64,000 bases of DNA from Dryocosmus kuriphilus (lineage: Eukaryota > Arthropoda > Insecta > Hymenoptera > Cynipidae): positions 179,170,469 to 179,234,468 of the forward strand of contig CM076193.1 of assembly GCA_038277395.1 (NCBI GenBank), read 5' to 3'. The notes beneath the pieces were generated by a model. The model was not told the origin of the DNA, made no database searches, and saw nothing but the letters and a program-made list of their open reading frames with translations. Each line of letters starts with the position of its first letter. Within the stretch, counting starts at the first letter, position 1. The position numbers were made by a program, and so were the translations under genes. Shown piece after piece: positions 54,231-64,000 of the stretch.

Positions 54231-57132
54231 CATTTTAGACTCCGAAACGTCGCAACTAATAAAGCTGAATTATTGGCAGAATCAGTCGCATTTCAATCAA
54301 TTGTTCCTGAAATTATTTCATTTTCCTCATAATTCAGTGTACAATAAATGTATTGTAAAATTACTTTACGATTTTTTAATAAGCTTTCCATAAATTTACC
54401 ATAAATCTACAATAAATATTTAACCGTCTACTGTTCTGGTATTGACTAAGCAGTACTTTAATCCGGAAGCGGACTGTCCGTCTGAACCATCGAATTCGTC
54501 GTGCAGTCCCGAAAGCAAGTGAACAGTGGGGTGCTAGTTACCCATTTGGTCGCCCTTTTTGTCTGCAGTGATAGGTCTCTGTCAATCATCCGTCATTCAG
54601 ATTTATCTTGGTCGCCGTACAAGTCATTCGTTCTGCACCGTCGATTTCGTCATGTAGTCTAGAGTGAAAGTGGACAGTGAGGTTCTAATAACCCATTTGG
54701 TCGCCCTTTTTGGCTGCAGTGATTTGTCTTTCTCAGTCATCCGTCGTTTAGTTTTATCTTGGTCGCCGTATCAGTCAGTCGTCTGCACCATCCAATTCGT
54801 CGTGCATTCCGGAGTACAAGTGGACAGTGGAGTGCTAGTAACACATTTTGTCGCCCTTTTCGGCTGCAGTGATTGACAGTGGCACTTCAATCAATTATTC
54901 CTGAAATTCTCTTATTCTCCTCATAATTCAGTCTACAAAACATGTATTCTAAAATTACATTACGTTTTTTTTAATAAGCTTTCCATAAATTTACCATAAA
55001 TTTACAATAAATATATATCTGTCTACTGTTCTAGTATTGATTAAGCATTACTTCAACCCGGAAGCGGACTGTTCGTCTGCACCATCGAATTCGTCGTGCA
55101 GTCCCGAGACCAAGTGGACACTGGGGTTGTAGTTACCCATTTGGTCGCCCTTTTTGGCTGCAGTGATATGTCTTTCTCAGTCATCCGTCGTTTATTTTTA
55201 TCTTGGTCGCCGTATCAGTCAGTCGTTCTGCACCATCCAATTCGTCGTGCATTCCGGAGTACAAGTGGACAGTGGAGTGCTAGTAACACATTTTGTCGCC
55301 CTTTTCGGCTGCAGTGATTGACAGTGGCATTTCAATCAATTATTCCTGAAATTCTCTTATTCTCCTCATAATTCAGTCTACAAAACATGTATTCTAAAAT
55401 TACATTACGTTTTTTAATAAGCTTTCTATAAATTTACCATAAATTTACAATAAATATTTAACCGTCTACTTTTCTGGTATTGATTAAGCAGTACTTTAAT
55501 CCGGAAGCGGACTGTCCGTCTGAACCATCGAATTCGTCGTGCAGTCCCGAAAGCAAGTGGACAGTGCGGTGCTAGTTACCCATTTGTTCGCCCTTTTTGT
55601 CTGCAGTGATTGGTCTCTGTCAGTCATCCGTCGTTCAGATTTATCTTGGTCGCCGTACAAGTCATTCGTTCTGCACCGTCGATTTCGTCATCTAGTCTAG
55701 AGTGAAAGTGGACAGTGAGGTTCTAATAACCCATTTGGTCGCCCTTTTTGGCTGCAGTGATTTGTCTTTCTCAGTCATCCGTCGTTTAGTTTTATCTTGG
55801 TCGCCGTATCAGTCAGTCGTTCTGCACCATCCAACTCGTCGCGCATTCCGGAGTACAAGTGGACAGTGGAGTGCTAGTAACACATTTTGTCGCCCTTTTC
55901 GGCTGCAGTGATTGACAGTGGCATTTCAATCAATTATTCCTGAAATTCTCTTATTCTCCTCATAATTCAGTCTACAAAACATGTATTCTAAAATTACATT
56001 ACGTTTTTTAATAAGCTTTCTATAAATTTACCATAAATTTACAATAAAAATTAACCGTCTACTTTTCTGGTATTGATTAAGCAGTACTTTAATCCGGAAG
56101 CGGACTGTCCGTCTGAACCATCGAATTCGTCGTGCAGTCCCGAAAGCAAGTGGACAGTGCGGTGCTAGTTACCCATTTGTTCGCCCTTTTTGTCTGCAGC
56201 GGATTGGTCTCTGTCAGTCATCCGTCGTTCAGATTTATCTTGGTCGCCGTACAAGTCATTCGTTCTGCACCGTCGATTTCGTCATCTAGTCTAGAGTGAA
56301 AGTGGACAGTGAGGTTCTAATAACCCATTTGGTCGCCCTTTTTGGCTGCAGTGATTTGTCTTTCTCAGTCATCCGTCGTTTAGTTTTATCTTGGTCGCCG
56401 TATCAGTCAGTCGTTCTGCACCATCCAACTCGTCGTGCATTCCGGAGTACAAGTGGACAGTGGAGTGCTAGTAAGACATTTTGTCGCCCTTTTCGGCTGC
56501 AGTGATTGACAGTGGCATTTCAATCAATTATTCCTGAAATTCTCTTATTCTCCTCATATTCAGTCTACAAAACATGTATTCTAAAATTACATTACGTTTT
56601 TTTAATAAGCTTTCCATAAATTTACCATAAATTTACAATAAATATATATCTGTCTACTGTTCTAGTATTGATTAAGCATTACTTCAACCCGGAAGCGGAC
56701 TGTTCGTCTGCACCATCGAATTCGTCGTGCAGTCCCGAGACCAAGTGGACACTGGGGTTGTAGTTACCCATTTGGTCGCCCTTTTTGGCTGCAGTGATAT
56801 GTCTTTCTCAGTCATCCGTCGTTTAGTTTTATCTTGGTCGCCGTATCAGTCAGTCGTTCTGCACCATCCAACTCGTCGTGCATTCCGGAGTACAAGTGGA
56901 CAGTGGAGTGCTAGTAACACATTTTGTCGCCCTTTTCGGCTGCAGTGATTGACAGTGGCATTTCAATCAATTATTCCTGAAATTCTCTTATTCTCCTCAT
57001 AATTCAGTCTACAAAACATGTATTCTAAAATTACATTACGTTTTTTAATAAGCTTTCCATAAATTTACCATAAATTTACAATAAATATTTAACCGTCTAC
57101 TTTTCTGGTATTGATTAAGCAGTACTTTAATC
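54231..57132 (+). repeat. Higher-order satellite: 150-bp monomers plus AT spacer
   Basis: The spacer landmark cctgaaatt occurs at 54306, 54900, 55345, 55939, 56533 and 56976, giving steps of 594, 445, 594, 594 and 443 bp. The difference equals one ~150-bp monomer; ccatttggtcgcccttttt recurs every 150 bp inside. Long units hold three monomers and short units two, each followed by a ~145-bp AT spacer with attaccataaatttacaa-type strings. The short frames that recur in each unit are repeat artefacts. The array ends at the second gap. Confidence 0.9.
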
Positions 57133-57632
57133 NNNNNNNNNNNNNNNNNNNNNNNNNNNNNNNNNNNNNNNNNNNNNNNNNNNNNNNNNNNNNNNNNNNN
57201 NNNNNNNNNNNNNNNNNNNNNNNNNNNNNNNNNNNNNNNNNNNNNNNNNNNNNNNNNNNNNNNNNNNNNNNNNNNNNNNNNNNNNNNNNNNNNNNNNNNN
57301 NNNNNNNNNNNNNNNNNNNNNNNNNNNNNNNNNNNNNNNNNNNNNNNNNNNNNNNNNNNNNNNNNNNNNNNNNNNNNNNNNNNNNNNNNNNNNNNNNNNN
57401 NNNNNNNNNNNNNNNNNNNNNNNNNNNNNNNNNNNNNNNNNNNNNNNNNNNNNNNNNNNNNNNNNNNNNNNNNNNNNNNNNNNNNNNNNNNNNNNNNNNN
57501 NNNNNNNNNNNNNNNNNNNNNNNNNNNNNNNNNNNNNNNNNNNNNNNNNNNNNNNNNNNNNNNNNNNNNNNNNNNNNNNNNNNNNNNNNNNNNNNNNNNN
57601 NNNNNNNNNNNNNNNNNNNNNNNNNNNNNNNN
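57133..57632. other. Assembly gap (500 N)
   Basis: Exactly 500 N between the higher-order satellite and the first base of the right inverted arm. The arm therefore starts at a contig edge. Confidence 1.
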
Positions 57633-57751
57633 GTACATAATGGAGCGATAGTAGGTTAAGATAAGCATAAGGTATAGTGGCTAAGTGAAATAGTAAAGGA
57701 TGTAAAGGGAACGGAGCCCTCAAACCCGTAAGGGAGAGTAATAAACCAATC
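57633..57751 (+). mobile_element. 3' terminal fragment of a LINE E4 copy
   Basis: These 119 bp are the reverse complement of 46614-46734, including the CCCGTAAGGG hairpin, and end at the same target-site sequence (gatttgttaattttg). The rest of this copy would lie in or beyond the gap. Confidence 0.85.
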
Positions 57752-58001
57752 AAGATTTGTTAATTTTGCAATTCTTTAATATTAAAATTCGCAACTTTAA
57801 TGATTCTGTAAATTTTAATGTAGGATGTTTTTAAATTTGCTATTTGCATAATTCGAGATTTTTATTTTTCGATAATGACAAATTTTTTCTTTATTTTAAA
57901 TTTGGGAAATATAATAATACTTCAATTTTCATTTTCTACAATTTCCCTTTCTATTAAATTTTGTTATGTCATTAGCAAATTACATAACGTACAGTATCCG
58001 T

Positions 58002-60775
58002 CTACAGTATCCATTCTTTCCTTCTTGCGTACCTTTCTTCTTTCCACTTTGAAGGGCCCATGTTCCCCCTCCTCGCTTTGTCTTCTATCACCCTTGCACA
58101 CGCTTCTGCGATCTTAATCCCTTCTCCCCTCCTTAGTTTCTTTTTTAAATTCCAAGCCCTTTTTAGCTGCCTTTTCACCAAAAAGGCTATCTCTTCCCTC
58201 AACATATAACCTGGGAAGCTCCATCCCACCCACGTGTGACCCATCTCAGAAATCTTTCGCGCATGCCATCCTCTCCCTTATATTCCTTCCGTCCCCATAC
58301 TTCCGTTCCATAACTTATCATAAACCACACTAATACATCGAACATCCACAGTCTCATTTTCCAATCATCCTTGAACCTGCTCTTCCCTATGCCCCATACT
58401 TGGCCATTACCTAACTCCCACATTCCTATTCCTTTCTCCCCTTCTACACGTTTCCTCCTCCCGCTTCAAACCAGAATCTCCTAGATAACAGAATTCTTCT
58501 ACCATCTCCACTACCCCTCCATTCATCTTCCATTCATACTCTATCCTACACTTTCCCTTTCTGGAACACATCTTCTTAGTTTTGTTCACATTTACTGTTA
58601 GAGCTTTCTCTCGCATTACCTCTTCAAGTACTCTCATCATTAAACTCATCTCTCTTTTGTCATCCGTTACTAACACTATATCATCCGCGTATGCTAGCGA
58701 ATACAGCTTCCCATTTCCCAGTTTCGTACCCCGTTCACTTTTTCTTGACAATTTCTCCTCTAAGTCTGGCAGTAGTATACTAAACAGTAGTGGACTCAGG
58801 GTTCGTCCCTGCCTCAGAACCCTTCCCGCCCAAATCTCCTCTCCTTTCTGTTTCCCTATTTTCACCCTCATCCTGGTTTCTACAAATATCTCCTTTATCG
58901 CCTCTACTACAATTTCTTCTATTCCTCTCTTTTTCAAGGCCTTCCATAGCAATCTTCTGTTGACCGAGTCAAAAGTCGCTTTCAAGACAAGAAAGAGTGC
59001 GAACAGTTTTCTCTTCTTCTGACCCAAGTTCTTATTGACTAAATAGTTGAGCACGTAAATATTATCTATTTTCACAATCCCTTCCCTGAAACCAGTTTGG
59101 TTGTGTGACTTGCTCCCACTCTCTTCCATCTGTCTTTCCAATCTTTTCCTGAGTACTTCTGCGTAAACTTTGTTGACCACTGACATGAGTTTAATACTTC
59201 TATAGTCCCGCAACTTCTTCCCTCTCCTTCCTTAATCAGTTTTAATACTAACCCAGACCCCATTCATTCGGCCATCCCTCTCCTTTCCATATTTTGTAAC
59301 AAATTCTCCACATCTATTCTCTCACCATATCCCCACCATATTTCAGTGCTTCGTTTTTGTTGCCATCCTCCCCTGTTGCCTTGTTTCCTTTCAACACAGA
59401 GATTGCATGATCTACCTCTTCCCTACTAATCTCGTTTCCTATTTCCGCGTCCTCTAAAGGTACCTTCCTTCCTTCTCCCCGCAGTCTTTCTCCCACACCT
59501 CCTAGTATTCCCTTGAAGTATTCCGTCCATTCTTTCATCCCTATTTCTTCGCTTATACCCTTCCATACTCCTCTTTCCCTATTTATCATTTACCATTCCC
59601 TCCCTACCTTTACCGCTTTCTCAACCTCTTTCACGTACTGTTCTTTCTCCTCTTGTTTCTTTCCGCTCAACATTTTCTCGTGCTCTCTTTTCCCCCTGTT
59701 ATAGTCTCCTTTCATCATTTCTCTGCTCCTTCATTTTCTTATCCATTCTCTAAAATCTTCTTTACGCTCTCTGCATTCCTCATCCCACCATCCTCTCTTA
59801 CCTCCCTCTTCTTCGCTTCTTGGTCTTACTTCATCCCTTATCTTACCAATCATCTCTTTCAGTTCTTCTATCCCCTTATTTATTCCTTTCCCTTCCATTC
59901 TTCCCCCCCGATCGTTGTTTTCCATTTTATTCTTTATATTGCCTTAACTTATCTGCCATCCACTTCTACATTTTCAATCCTGTTTTTCCATTTTTTCTCG
60001 TCATCTTTCGGCCGCGCTTTGGGCATCTTCCTTTCAACGTGGCCATCATCGGAAAGTATGCAGATACTTTCTCACTTCCCACTTCCATTCTGACCATAAG
60101 CAGCTTGATTCTTTCTCCTGTTAGCATGTTATCTATTACCGTGTCTCCTTTACCTGCAAACCTTAACTCTCACTCTTCATCCCCCTTGTATTGCTATTAC
60201 AAATAAACAACCCGGCCTGCCCTATCACGTCTCGAAGCTTTCTTATCTTTCGGTCCGTTTCCCTGTGCTTTTAGTTTCTCGCAGTTTTCTTCGTCCCACA
60301 CATCACTCCCTTGTTCACCAGTCCGTGCATTGAGATCCTATCCTATTAACACCAGATTCCCCTCCTTTTGCTCTGTCCATCTCCTTGTCTTATTCCATCC
60401 TTGTTCTTCTCTCCTTCCGCTATATACACATACAATGTTCACTCTTTCTTTCCCTAATTTTAATTTTCTCACCATTTTTTCCTCCGTAATCTCACCTTCA
60501 GCCTCCTCTACTACCAATTCCTTTCTTACGCCTGACTCCGTGCCCCCTATTGCTCTCACTTTTACGTTTTGCTTTCTAGCTCCTTGTATCTCCCACACAG
60601 CGCCTTTTGGTAACCTCCTTTTCAGGTCCTTCCACTCCTCCTTATCCATCCATGTTTCACTCATCGTTACTACTTCCCACTTTTGCACTTCTTCCCAGGA
60701 TACTGTATCCATGTTCTTTAATCCTGGCACATTCCAAAATACTATCTTCACTTCTCTCTCTTTGTTCTTTCGCAC
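58002..60775 (-). pseudogene. LINE E5 ORF2 (right-arm copy, broken)
   Basis: RT is at 59589-58407 and EN at 60775-60160, identical in translation to the left-arm copy over 268 and 145 residues. The C-terminal piece (58423-58002) differs at a GTGTGACCC/GTGACCC indel. Inactive for the same reasons as the left copy. Confidence 0.8.
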
Positions 60776-60779
60776 TATC

Positions 60780-61760
60780 TTCCTTCCATTCCATTCCTTT
60801 TGCTGTGTTTAACCCCCTCCCCCTGTGTCCTCACTGTTTTCATCTTGACTCCTTCCTTTCTCTATCCTTTGCCTCCCTTCCCTCAAATCTTCTACTTCCT
60901 CGCGCTTATCCACACCTCTCCATTCACCCACATCCTATCATAACCTATCCTTATTCTACCTCCTTTGTTCCTCCATGTCCATACCTTTCGCTCTATTATC
61001 CACTTTCTCTTTCTCTCCATCGATGCCAAGTCTTCTTCTATTTTCTCTTTTCTTCCTTTCAGCGCCTTTTTTTACCCAATACTCCATACTCTTCCTCGTC
61101 CCTTCCTTATCCCACTAACAGTAGACATTCTGTCTCTTCCCTTCTCCCTATTCCCTTTACCTCTTCTACCCTTGCTTGCAGTCCAATGACTTTCATCAGT
61201 TTCCTAACCTCCTTCTGTCCTGTTCCGCTGTTTGTTTTCGTGCCTTTAACTATCACATTATTTTCTCCCCTTTGCCCTCTCCTGTCCTTCCATTCTTCTT
61301 TCCACTTGTATCAGTCTCCCACTTACTCTCGTTATCATCTTTGAATTGACCACTACCCGATCTCTCTTCGCCACTATGCTTATACCTCATTTTCAATTTG
61401 CTCACGCTCTCCTCTATCTGTTTCATTTACTTTTTGCTTTCTCCCTCGTTCTCCCTCTGCCTTCTCTCTATGCTTTACAGTTTATTCCATACCTTTTCTT
61501 TCTCCAATTCCCATCGTTCTTCCCATTCTTCCCAATTCTCTCACACTTTCCTAACCTCTTCCCTGACGACCTCCTTCTCTTCCCTCTGCATGCATTCAAG
61601 CATTTCAGATGTCTCTTATTTGAATCCCTTAATTAAAGCTTCTATTTTTTGGAACATATCTCCTTCCCCTCTTTCCCTTTCTGGCATTTACCTTTTATGT
61701 TTTGTTTTCTTACCCTCTTACTGGTTCTTCCCCCTCCCTCCTTACTCGGTGTCCTGACTT
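60780..61760 (-). pseudogene. LINE E5 ORF1 (right-arm copy, decayed)
   Basis: Mirror of 42600-43600, with the same stops in the coiled-coil part. One A is missing near 60907 and two G near 60815 relative to the left copy. Confidence 0.6.
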
Positions 61761-62299
61761 CATTGTCGTCTTCGCTGCCATCTCTGCTTTCCTCGATATA
61801 GCCTCTTTCAGCCTACTGCCTCCCTCTGTTCACAGGGCTCCGTATTAAAGCCATGCTACTACTCTTGACCCTACTTTACCTCTCGAGTAAGCGGCGGTCC
61901 CTCTTCGTCTATCCCCTCACTTCCCCTTGCCCGTTAATTATTTTTACCCTATCTCACCACCTACAACCTTACCCCCTTAACCCCTAAGCCTTCACCCTCG
62001 ATGTAAACACATTCACTTATTATCCTCCCGCTCCCTCGCCTTTCCTACGTTCTGATCAAAACCCTCAAACGACGCTAACGACAGCCTGCCCTAAAATCAC
62101 CATTTATTCACTTTTTCTTTTTTTCACATTCATTCAGACTTCTTTTTGCACCTTCTTCACTCACTCTTAAACATTCATCCGCCACTCTTTTACTCACCAC
62201 ACTTTTACACTTCTCGATCAACTCGTCCCCTTTCTTTAGCCAAAAAGATAGCGCACGAAAAAACAACGTACGTACACTATCAGCACTAGAAACGGAACA

Positions 62300-64000
62300 A
62301 ATTTAAAAACAGTTAATATTTATTAAAAGGAATTTAAAAAATTTTCTAAATTCGGGAATTTTAAGTTTCGGTAATATTATAAACTGTCGGAATTTTTCCA
62401 ATTTGGAATTTTCTCTTCGGCAATTTTCTAATGTCTGGAATCTAATATTTGCTTATTTAGAATTTTTTCCTGAAAATTAAAAATATTAATTAAAATAAAC
62501 TCATTCATTCTAAAATTAGTTATTATTTTTCAAAAAGATATTTTTTATATATTATTAACATATTACCTTTTAAGCTAATTTTTTAAGAATTTTAAAGTAT
62601 TAAACATAATATTAAATTTTAGCCTCATGTACTTCGAAAATTTTAATTTTTATAAATATTTTAAATTAATCCTGACACAATTACATTACAAAATATTGAT
62701 AAAGGCTAAATTTTTGTATTTATTGAGTTAAAATTTAATATTATATTTAATACTTTAAAAAGGTTAAAAACAAAGTATTAAGAATGATGTTATTCATATC
62801 TAAAAATTAATATTGAATTTTAATCCAATTAATTTTGAATGTTTTATTAAATTAATATTAAAACTCTCGGGGATTTTTCGGTTTGAGAATATTCAAATTC
62901 CGAAACTTTCCTTTTCAGCAATTTTCTAATGTCGGTAATTTTATTTTTCGAAATCTTTCCATCGTCCCAATAATATTAATAATTAACAATAATCAATATT
63001 ATTTAAATAGACAAATTTTATTTTCTGTCCTTTCTAGTTTATTTAATAATAATAGTAATAATAATAATAATAATAATAACCATTAAAATTAAAAAAAAAA
63101 ATTTTAAAAGGAATTCATTTTTCTCTAAGGCTTAATATGTAAAATTTAAGGCTTTTTCTTAAACCTTAATGATTCTAAATTATATTTGAGACATTCGTAA
63201 CATTAATATTTACTTATAATATTAATATTAAAATTTGCACCTTAAAATTAAAAAATGTAATTAATGAAATAGATTCATTTATTTCAAATTAGTTATTGTT
63301 TTTGAAAAAGATATTTTCAGATTTGAATAAAATATAATTTTTAATATTTTTAAAATATTAAATATAATACTTAATTTTGATTTAATTAATTTCCAAAGTT
63401 CTTAATTCTTATAAATACTTTGAATTAATCTTGATATAAAAAGAAATAAAATTATTTTATTTTCTTATACAATTTAAACTTTTTCTTATATTAATTATTA
63501 CAATTAACCATTACATTTAATTATAATTATTTTAATATATTGTTAACAATAAGTCATAACGAAAAATTCATTAATGACCAAATGAATTGTCAAATGAAAA
63601 ATGATAAAAATTAGGCGCAATATTTTTCCACTAATTGGAATTAAAACACATATGTGTATTTCAAAAACGAAATAACTATCCTATTTAAAGCACTTAAAAT
63701 TTTGCAATAATTTTGTGCATTTTATTTGGAACCTTCTCATCGGATATCGGGAACAGATTGAAATCTGCAAAATTTACAGATCTCTTCTGCAAAATTAAGA
63801 AATTTTTAATGCTTAGAGTCAACAAATTTTGTAAGTTGTAAATATAACAGATTCTTTCTGCTACGTCAGCAGATGACTCTAGCAGAAACTTTTCTGTAAA
63901 TTTTATATATGGAGTAGGAACATTAGCAGGTTTGAATCTGTAACTTTAAAAGATTCATTTTTCTGAGTGTAAGAAAAAAAAGTTTCAAATAAAAGTGAAA
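62300..64000. other. AT-rich flank of LINE E5 (right arm), no gene seen
   Basis: Mirror of 40371-42069. It has a trinucleotide (TAA)n run at about 63045-63080, one unit longer than in the left arm. No credible frame. Confidence 0.5.

Larger units (their letters stand above)
57999..62299 (-). mobile_element. LINE E5 (right-arm copy), 3'-truncated
   Basis: This is the mirror of 42070-46365 with the same lesions: RT motif A Val, YADDIVL intact, loss of the knuckle and 3' UTR. Small length differences change a few frames; for example an extra Gly codon near 59908 in the linker, and the ORF1/EN frames near 60815 and 60040. Confidence 0.85.
57633..64000 (-). repeat. Right arm of the inverted duplication
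   Basis: Reverse complement of 40371-46734 with about 99% or higher identity by eye. It starts exactly at the contig edge, within the 3' UTR of a LINE E4 copy, and runs to the window end. See the left arm for the differences noted; two adjacent substitutions (CA for TT) are near 63255. Confidence 0.97.

Noticed and set aside
54664..56948. Recurring ~70-residue frames (MKVDSEVLITHLVALF...) as a gene family
   Set aside because: Each copy is the same satellite monomer read in one frame; there is no signal beyond the tandem repeat and no splice or promoter structure.

Overview
The window looks like transposon- and satellite-dominated, gene-poor DNA from an arthropod, probably an insect. The evidence is AT-rich intergenic sequence, several non-LTR retrotransposon (LINE) copies, Penelope-like elements with GIY-YIG endonuclease domains, a Jockey-type remnant, a TIR transposon with a transposase family common in arthropods, and one small two-exon gene with a TATA box and a TCAGT initiator. 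No rRNA, tRNA, CRISPR array or bacterial operon was seen. The host species cannot be named from the sequence. Two 500-bp runs of N (29280-29779 and 57133-57632) are scaffold gaps.

Layout. 1-1.6 kb is AT-rich sequence. 1.6-6.3 kb is a DNA transposon with ~745-bp terminal inverted repeats and a dead, intron-containing transposase. 6.25-10.16 kb is a Penelope-like element (minus strand) split by a 2.27-kb non-coding element that carries a 143-bp tandem array. 10.6-15.5 kb is LINE E1 (minus), inserted with a 17-bp target duplication into a ~140-bp satellite. 15.8-17.0 kb holds the only host-type gene with an intact reading frame, coding for a 114-residue secreted Pro/Ser-rich protein (minus). 17.6-23.0 kb is full-length LINE E3 (minus, 13-bp target duplication). 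23.2-25.25 kb is 5'-truncated LINE E2. 25-27.4 kb is AT-rich repeat DNA, and 28.57-29.28 kb is a 41-bp minisatellite running into the first gap. 29.8-37.6 kb is a degraded or poorly assembled stretch with a Jockey remnant, a broken inverted copy of the secreted-protein gene, and a C-depleted Penelope region. 37.66-40.2 kb is a better preserved Penelope-like copy with a hammerhead-like motif, interrupted by a PIF/Harbinger-type MITE.

40.4-46.7 kb and 57.6-64.0 kb are nearly identical inverted arms, each carrying LINE E5. Between them lie LINE E4 (46.6-51.8 kb, minus, 15-bp target duplication), a ~376-bp AT-rich satellite (51.8-53.7 kb) and a higher-order satellite made of 150-bp monomers (54.3-57.1 kb) ending at the second gap.

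The LINE copies form one related group: an ORF1 with coiled coil and RRM-like region, then an ORF2 with APE-type endonuclease, reverse transcriptase and a C-terminal CX2CX8HX4C knuckle. Their coding strands are extremely purine-rich, so the opposite strand shows long spurious Ser/Phe/Leu/Pro reading frames. No LINE copy appears autonomous as written. The most interesting biological content is the secreted-protein gene with its decayed relative 16 kb away. The most important technical point is the inverted duplication, which may be an assembly artefact.
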